From an uncultured Clostridia bacterium (GTDB lineage Bacteria; Bacillota; Clostridia; Christensenellales; Aristaeellaceae): a stretch of DNA of 10,148 bases. Below, piece by piece: positions 7,012 through 10,148 of this stretch. Each line of letters begins with the position of its first letter. The first letter of the stretch is position 1. The notes under the pieces are model-generated. The model ran no database searches and had not been told where the DNA came from. It saw only the letters and a list, made by a program, of their open reading frames with translations. Location: the NCBI GenBank assembly GCA_946409855.1, contig CAMJXZ010000097.1, forward strand, positions 1-10,148, read 5' to 3'. The position numbers were made by a program, and so were the translations under genes.

Positions 7012-8076
7012 TCAGCCCCTGTTCCGCCCGAAGAAACGGGCGCCGCCGCTGCGCACGCGGACATGGTTTTCTTTGGCGTACGCTTCGCCGGCGGACCCCG
7101 GAGAAGCCCGGAGCGTCAGGCCGGGGCAGTCGGCAAACGCGCTGTAGCCGAAATGCGTCAGCGTATCCGGCACTTCCAGCTCCCTGAGCGCCGCGCAGCC
7201 GCGGAAAGCGCTGTCGCCCAGCCACTTGAGCTCCAGCGGGAGATTGATCTTCTTTAAGGACGTACAGCCCCGGAACGCGTCGTCCCCGATCAGGGCAATG
7301 CTTTCGGGCAGGGTCATTTCCGTCAGCCTGACGCAGCCTTCGAACAGGCCGTTTTCCACCCGCTGAAAGTTGTTCGGCAGCGTGAGCGTCAGCAGGCGTT
7401 CGCAGCCGGAAAAGGCGCTTTCGCCGATGGAACGGACGGAGCCGGGCAGCTGCAGGGACTCCATCCGCGCGCAGCCGAGGAACGCCCGGGCGCCGATGGT
7501 ACCCAGGCCCTGGGGCAGGAAAACCTGCGTCAGGGAAGTGCACATGGTAAACGCGTCGTCCTGGATGGAAGCAAGGCCGCGGGGGAGCAGCACCGTCCGG
7601 GGCCCGACGCACCAGGCGAAAGCGCCCTCCGCGACGGAGGTGACGCCCACGGGCACCTGGATTTCCTGGTCCAGCTTGCCGGCCGGGCAGCACAGCAGGA
7701 TCTTCCCGCGCTTGTCCAGCAGCATGCCGTCGACGGTTTTGAAGCGGGGATGGTCTTCCGGCAGGGAAAAAGCCCGCAGCGAGCTGCAGCGCAGGAACGC
7801 GGAAGCGCCGATCTCCGCCAGGGAGCGCGGCAGGCGGAGCGATGTCAGGCGGGTGCAGCCGCTGAAGGCCTCCCGGCCCAGGGACAGAATGCCCTCCGGC
7901 AGCTCCGCCGAGGTGACGGCCGTATCCGCGAACGCCCCCGCCGCCACGGCGGTCACCGGCGTGTCCTGATAAACGGCGGGGATCACGGCCTCTTCCGGCC
8001 CGTGGTAGCGGACCAGCTCATAGGTCCCGTCTTTTCTGAGCTCGTAAACGGTTTCCTGAACGGTTTGTTTCCGCAT
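7012..8076 (-). CDS. BspA-type leucine-rich repeat protein (LRR_5), no signal peptide
   Basis: The protein has 354 residues from the ATG at 8076. It is a series of about eleven BspA/LRR_5 units marked by AF-x-x-C motifs (EAFSGC, SAFLRC, GAFAWC, DAFTMC, RAFLGC, SAFSGC, GLFEGC, DAFRGC, SAFRGC, SAFADC), each followed by a L-x-x-L-x-LP strand. After the third unit comes the insert typical of this family, DGMLLDKRGKILLCCPAGK. The end cap (GSAGEAYAKEN) is also typical. These arrays are protein-interaction solenoids, usually on secreted or surface proteins, yet no signal peptide, membrane helix or anchor is seen. The ATG at 8076 makes the N-terminus match that of the upstream paralogue in length, with AAGG eleven bases before it. 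A GTG at 8127 overlapping the upstream stop as GTGA would add 17 residues but lacks a ribosome binding site. Function unknown. Confidence 0.84.
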   Translation of the reverse strand: MRKQTVQETVYELRKDGTYELVRYHGPEEAVIPAVYQDTPVTAVAAGAFADTAVTSAELPEGILSLGREAFSGCTRLTSLRLPRSLAEIGASAFLRCSSLRAFSLPEDHPRFKTVDGMLLDKRGKILLCCPAGKLDQEIQVPVGVTSVAEGAFAWCVGPRTVLLPRGLASIQDDAFTMCTSLTQVFLPQGLGTIGARAFLGCARMESLQLPGSVRSIGESAFSGCERLLTLTLPNNFQRVENGLFEGCVRLTEMTLPESIALIGDDAFRGCTSLKKINLPLELKWLGDSAFRGCAALRELEVPDTLTHFGYSAFADCPGLTLRASPGSAGEAYAKENHVRVRSGGARFFGRNRG

Positions 8077-8123
8077 GGTTTTCACGACCTTATGCATCAT
8101 AGAATGAGCGGATGCCGCGCGGG

Positions 8124-9083
8124 TCACTGCCAGGGGAAGCGGAACTCCCGCCGGCAGGGGAAATGGAACTGGCGGCAGTAGCGTTCCGCGTAGGAATGAC
8201 GGCTCACAATCAGTGTCAGCTGATCGCAGTTGTTGAAGGCCTTGTATTCGATATTGGTGACATTGTCCGGAATGCTCAGGGTGCGCAGCGCGGTGCAGCC
8301 CGAGAAAGCCCGGCTGCCGATGCTGCGCAGGGAAGACGGGATCTCCGCGTGCCTGAGGCGCGCGCAGTGGTAGAAGGCGTAGCGGCCGATGGAGCGCAGG
8401 CCGTGGTGCATCTTCACCTTTTCCAGCTGGTTGCAGTGATAGAAGGCGAATTCGTCGATCTGCAGCAGGTCCGGCGGCACATCCGCCTCCTTCCCCGTCA
8501 GCGCGGGCAGGCTGATCACCAGGGAACGTTCCTCCCGGTTGACCAGGAAGCTTTCCGTCCGGGTGAGCACGGGATGATTGGGGGATACGTCCAGCCGGCT
8601 CAGCGAGACGCAGCCCCGGAAGACGGACCGGCCCATGCGGACCAGACTGTCCGGCATGGAGAGCTGTTCCAGGTTTTCGCAGTGGGTGAAGGCGTGGGAC
8701 CCCATCCCGGACAACGTGTCGGGCATCACGACGGTCCTGAGATGTTTGGCGTCCTGAAAGGCGTAGTGACGAAGGTCCGTGACGCCGTAAGGGATCGCGT
8801 AGGTTTCCGCCATCCGTCCGAAGGGATAGCGGATCAGGGCCTTCCCGTCCCGGGTGAACAGCACGCCGTCCCGGACGGAAAAGGCGGGGTGGTCCGCGTC
8901 GGCCGCGAAGGCCGTGACGGGGCCGCCCTGCTCAAAGGCGTCCCCCTCCACCTCGGCCACGGGGATGCGCTCCACCAGCTTCGGGATGGTCAGGATGCCG
9001 CCCGCCCCGTGGTATTCGGACAGGGTCAGGGTGCCGTTTTGATTCTGCTCGTAGACACAGTTTTCATAATGTAACGATGCCAT
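8124..9083 (-). CDS. BspA-type leucine-rich repeat protein (LRR_5), paralogue of the next gene, no signal peptide
   Basis: This 319-residue protein has about eight LRR_5 units with AF-x-x-C motifs (HAFTHC, SVFRGC, FAFYHC, YAFYHC, RAFSGC, KAFNNC among them). The family insert appears twice: a clear copy, DGVLFTRDGKALIRYPFG, and a degenerate one around ESFLVNREERSLVISLP. The end cap resembles that of the neighbour (SYAERYC). Its N-terminus (VYEQNQNGTLTLSEYHG) is clearly related to that of the downstream gene (VYELRKDGTYELVRYHG), so the two arose by duplication of a complete module. No signal peptide or membrane segment is present. The ATG at 9083 has GAGGAG five bases upstream. It is first in a two-gene operon behind the promoter at 9243-9271. 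The protein may bind a partner in the cytoplasm; the partner is unknown. Confidence 0.86.
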   Translation of the reverse strand: MASLHYENCVYEQNQNGTLTLSEYHGAGGILTIPKLVERIPVAEVEGDAFEQGGPVTAFAADADHPAFSVRDGVLFTRDGKALIRYPFGRMAETYAIPYGVTDLRHYAFQDAKHLRTVVMPDTLSGMGSHAFTHCENLEQLSMPDSLVRMGRSVFRGCVSLSRLDVSPNHPVLTRTESFLVNREERSLVISLPALTGKEADVPPDLLQIDEFAFYHCNQLEKVKMHHGLRSIGRYAFYHCARLRHAEIPSSLRSIGSRAFSGCTALRTLSIPDNVTNIEYKAFNNCDQLTLIVSRHSYAERYCRQFHFPCRREFRFPWQ

Positions 9084-9236
9084 GGCTGCTCCTCAAACAA
9101 TGCTTTCCGCTTCATCCGGCCGGGCCGACGGTCTTCGATGCGCGGCGCCGGGGTCGGAAATGAGACGGAAATCTGTGCGAAACTGTTTTCGGTTTCGCAC
9201 GGGATGCTTGGGTTTCTTCAGTAAACTGATCCCATT
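9084..9236 (-). promoter_or_regulatory. Leader region of the leucine-rich repeat operon
   Basis: About 150 bases separate the predicted transcription start (near 9236) from the ATG at 9083. The stretch holds the inverted repeat at 9175-9200 and, near its end, GAGGAG. No short leader reading frame with a good start is evident. Open frames on the + strand across this stretch lack a ribosome binding site and cross the promoter, so no gene is called. Confidence 0.5.
9175..9200. repeat. Perfect 9-bp inverted repeat in the leucine-rich repeat operon leader
   Basis: GTGCGAAAC at 9175-9183 is repeated inverted as GTTTCGCAC at 9192-9200 with an eight-base spacer. The RNA could form a hairpin; alternatively the 26-bp symmetry fits a dimeric repressor site. 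It lies about 36-61 bases after the predicted transcription start. No T-run follows on either strand, so it is not a simple terminator. Confidence 0.8.
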
Positions 9237-9242
9237 GTGTGT

Positions 9243-9271
9243 ATCATACCATATTTGTCCGAAATCCGCAA
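9243..9271 (-). promoter_or_regulatory. Sigma-A-like promoter with extended -10 for the leucine-rich repeat operon
   Basis: On the - strand TTGCGG (9266-9271) is followed by a 17-base spacer and TATGAT (9243-9248), with TG one base before the -10 (extended -10). An A-tract and T-tract at about 9273-9288 lie just upstream of the -35 and could act as an UP element. The AT-rich context contrasts with the GC-rich genes. Confidence 0.75.
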
Positions 9272-9312
9272 GGAAAAAACGGTTTTTCTGTCATTTACCC
9301 CGCAATCTGGCG

Positions 9313-9341
9313 AAAAAAAGAAAAACCGCGTCCTGCGCCGG
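9313..9341 (-). terminator. Probable Rho-independent terminator of the zinc ribbon membrane gene
   Basis: On the - strand a short stem (CCGGCG with CGCGG, one bulge, five-base loop; 9326-9341) is followed by TTTTTCTTTTTTT (9313-9325). It lies about 85 bases after the stop at 9426 and upstream of the promoter of the leucine-rich repeat genes, separating the two units. Confidence 0.6.
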
Positions 9342-9374
9342 CCCGTCAGAAAAAGCGTTTTTCATTGATCGGGC
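9341..9374. repeat. Imperfect 34-base palindrome next to the terminator
   Basis: GCCCG (9341-9345) pairs with CGGGC (9370-9374), then TCA with TGA and GAAAAA with TTTTTC around a GCG loop, with a few unpaired bases. It may form a stem that strengthens the adjacent terminator. Confidence 0.6.
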
Positions 9375-9425
9375 AGGCAGAAACACGATTTCCCTTTTTG
9401 CCGGGTATCTGGCCGGGGAGCGCCG

Positions 9426-10016
9426 TTACGGCTGGTACGGCGTTTTGCACTGCGGGCAGCCGTGGTGCGTCAGGGCGAATTCCGGGGTCATCCGGCTGCC
9501 GCAGCAGGGGCACTGGATGTAGATGGCGTCCGCCTGGATCCAGCCGGAGCGGCCGATCATGTCCGCCTGGGGCATGGCCGAGGCGGGCCAGGGAGCAGCC
9601 TGCGTCTGCTTTTGCTCCTGTTCCGCGGGCGCTGTCTCGCGGCGGGCGGCGTTTTCCCGTCCCGACTGGGAGCGGCGCTGGCGGCCGGCGCGCCTGGGGG
9701 CGTCCGGGGTGTAGCCGGCCTGGGTGAAGCGGTCCGCCGCGGGTTCGGGGGCCATGTCGCCGGTCATGCCCTGCCTGAGCTGCCTGAGATCCTCCGCGAT
9801 CCGCCCGCGGCTGTAGACCAGCATGGAAGATACCAGGGCCAGAAACCCGCCCGCCGCGGCGATGCCCAGGAAGATCAGCAGGCAGAGGAAAAAAGGCGTG
9901 CGCAGCCGGCTCAGCTGCACCCAGGTATAGATGCCGGCGCCCAGCGTCAGCGCCAGGAAAACGAACAGGCAAATGCTGGACAAGCGCATTAGTTTCTTCC
10001 CGATCGGTTCAAACAT
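9426..10016 (-). CDS. Small membrane protein with two TM helices and C-terminal zinc ribbon
   Basis: This 196-residue protein has two hydrophobic helices at about residues 12-32 and 41-68, then a soluble tail. Residues about 85-160 are low-complexity (Arg, Gln, Ala, Glu rich) and probably disordered. The end forms a zinc ribbon with CPCC at 169-172 and CPQC at 187-190. With the short loop between helices outside, both ends would be cytoplasmic. No enzyme motif is seen. The ATG at 10016 has GAGGAGGG about 10 bases upstream. The gene stands alone behind the promoter at 10106-10134, with a terminator at 9313-9341. Zinc-ribbon membrane proteins of this plan are usually hypothetical; function unknown. 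Confidence 0.82.
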   Translation of the reverse strand: MFEPIGKKLMRLSSICLFVFLALTLGAGIYTWVQLSRLRTPFFLCLLIFLGIAAAGGFLALVSSMLVYSRGRIAEDLRQLRQGMTGDMAPEPAADRFTQAGYTPDAPRRAGRQRRSQSGRENAARRETAPAEQEQKQTQAAPWPASAMPQADMIGRSGWIQADAIYIQCPCCGSRMTPEFALTHHGCPQCKTPYQP

Positions 10017-10044
10017 GGCCGGCTGCCCTCCTCAGTGCATGGCT

Positions 10045-10064
10045 GTCATCAGAAGCAAGATGAC
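10045..10064. repeat. 6-bp inverted repeat in the leader of the two-helix zinc ribbon gene
   Basis: GTCATC (10045-10050) and GATGAC (10059-10064) are separated by eight bases and lie between the promoter and the ribosome binding site. It could be a small hairpin; at this length chance is possible. Confidence 0.4.
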
Positions 10065-10105
10065 GGACGGTTCATAAAAACGGATTCTTTGTAACTTTTT
10101 TGTTA

Positions 10106-10134
10106 ATAATACACCAAAAAGACTAAATTTTCAA
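10106..10134 (-). promoter_or_regulatory. Sigma-A-like promoter of the two-helix zinc ribbon gene
   Basis: On the - strand TTGAAA (10129-10134) is followed by 17 bases and TATTAT (10106-10111). The surrounding 60 bases are very AT-rich. About 80 bases of leader follow before the ATG at 10016. Confidence 0.77.
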
Positions 10135-10148
10135 CGTGAAATATTACA

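Noticed and set aside
8112..9074. Open frame of 320 codons on the + strand
   Set aside because: It is antisense to the first leucine-rich repeat gene, whose repeats are unmistakable, and no initiation signal is seen.
7012..9083. Repetitive DNA here as a CRISPR array or tandem DNA repeat
   Set aside because: The periodicity is in the protein (leucine-rich repeats); the DNA units are diverged and there are no regular spacers.
9175..9200. Inverted repeat as a Rho-independent terminator or known riboswitch
   Set aside because: No T-run follows on either strand, and the leader shows no recognisable riboswitch core.
9082..9522. Open frame on the + strand across the gap between two - strand genes
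   Set aside because: It crosses a promoter, a terminator and the end of a real gene. It has no ribosome binding site, and its sequence looks random.

Overview
The window looks like chromosomal DNA from a GC-rich member of the Bacillota, probably class Clostridia. This is inferred from a TmcAL-type tRNA acetate ligase, a split class I fumarase, tandem BspA-type leucine-rich repeat proteins, strong AGGAGG-like ribosome binding sites and 4-base gene overlaps. No rRNA, tRNA, CRISPR array, insertion sequence, integrase or phage gene was seen. Coding DNA is GC-rich; only the intergenic stretches near the right end are clearly AT-rich.

Layout. Positions 1-4230 (+ strand) hold one tight gene string: the 3' end of hslO (Hsp33, redox-regulated chaperone), a cytoplasmic TPR protein (278-1618), a HEAT-like repeat protein (1615-2439), and a membrane protein with an N-terminal zinc ribbon, one membrane segment, TPR-like helices and two chitobiase C-terminal-like domains (2443-4230). 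The genes overlap by 8 and 4 bases or lie 3 bases apart, so they are probably co-translated. At 4231-4345 a hairpin separates this string from convergent genes on the other strand.

Positions 4346-10016 are all on the - strand. Read in the direction of transcription (right to left) they are: a small two-helix membrane protein with a C-terminal zinc ribbon (10016-9426), behind a good sigma-A-like promoter and followed by a terminator; two tandem leucine-rich repeat paralogues (9083-8124 and 8076-7012), behind a second good promoter with a 9-bp inverted repeat in the leader and closed by a strong terminator (6961-7005); then tmcAL (6948-5767) and the alpha and beta subunits of an Fe-S class I fumarate hydratase (5770-4925, 4906-4346). 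tmcAL and the alpha subunit share a GTGA overlap.

How the genes work together. The tmcAL-fumarase group combines tRNA(Met) wobble acetylation with a central-metabolism dehydratase; the link may be only transcriptional. The hslO-linked trio consists almost entirely of protein-interaction scaffolds (TPR, HEAT, zinc ribbon plus TPR), has no recognisable enzyme, and is the least explained part. The leucine-rich repeat pair lacks signal peptides, unlike the secreted BspA proteins it resembles. Nothing here is a clear defence, secretion or mobile system; the best candidates for something undescribed are the hslO-linked scaffold operon and the leaderless leucine-rich repeat pair.
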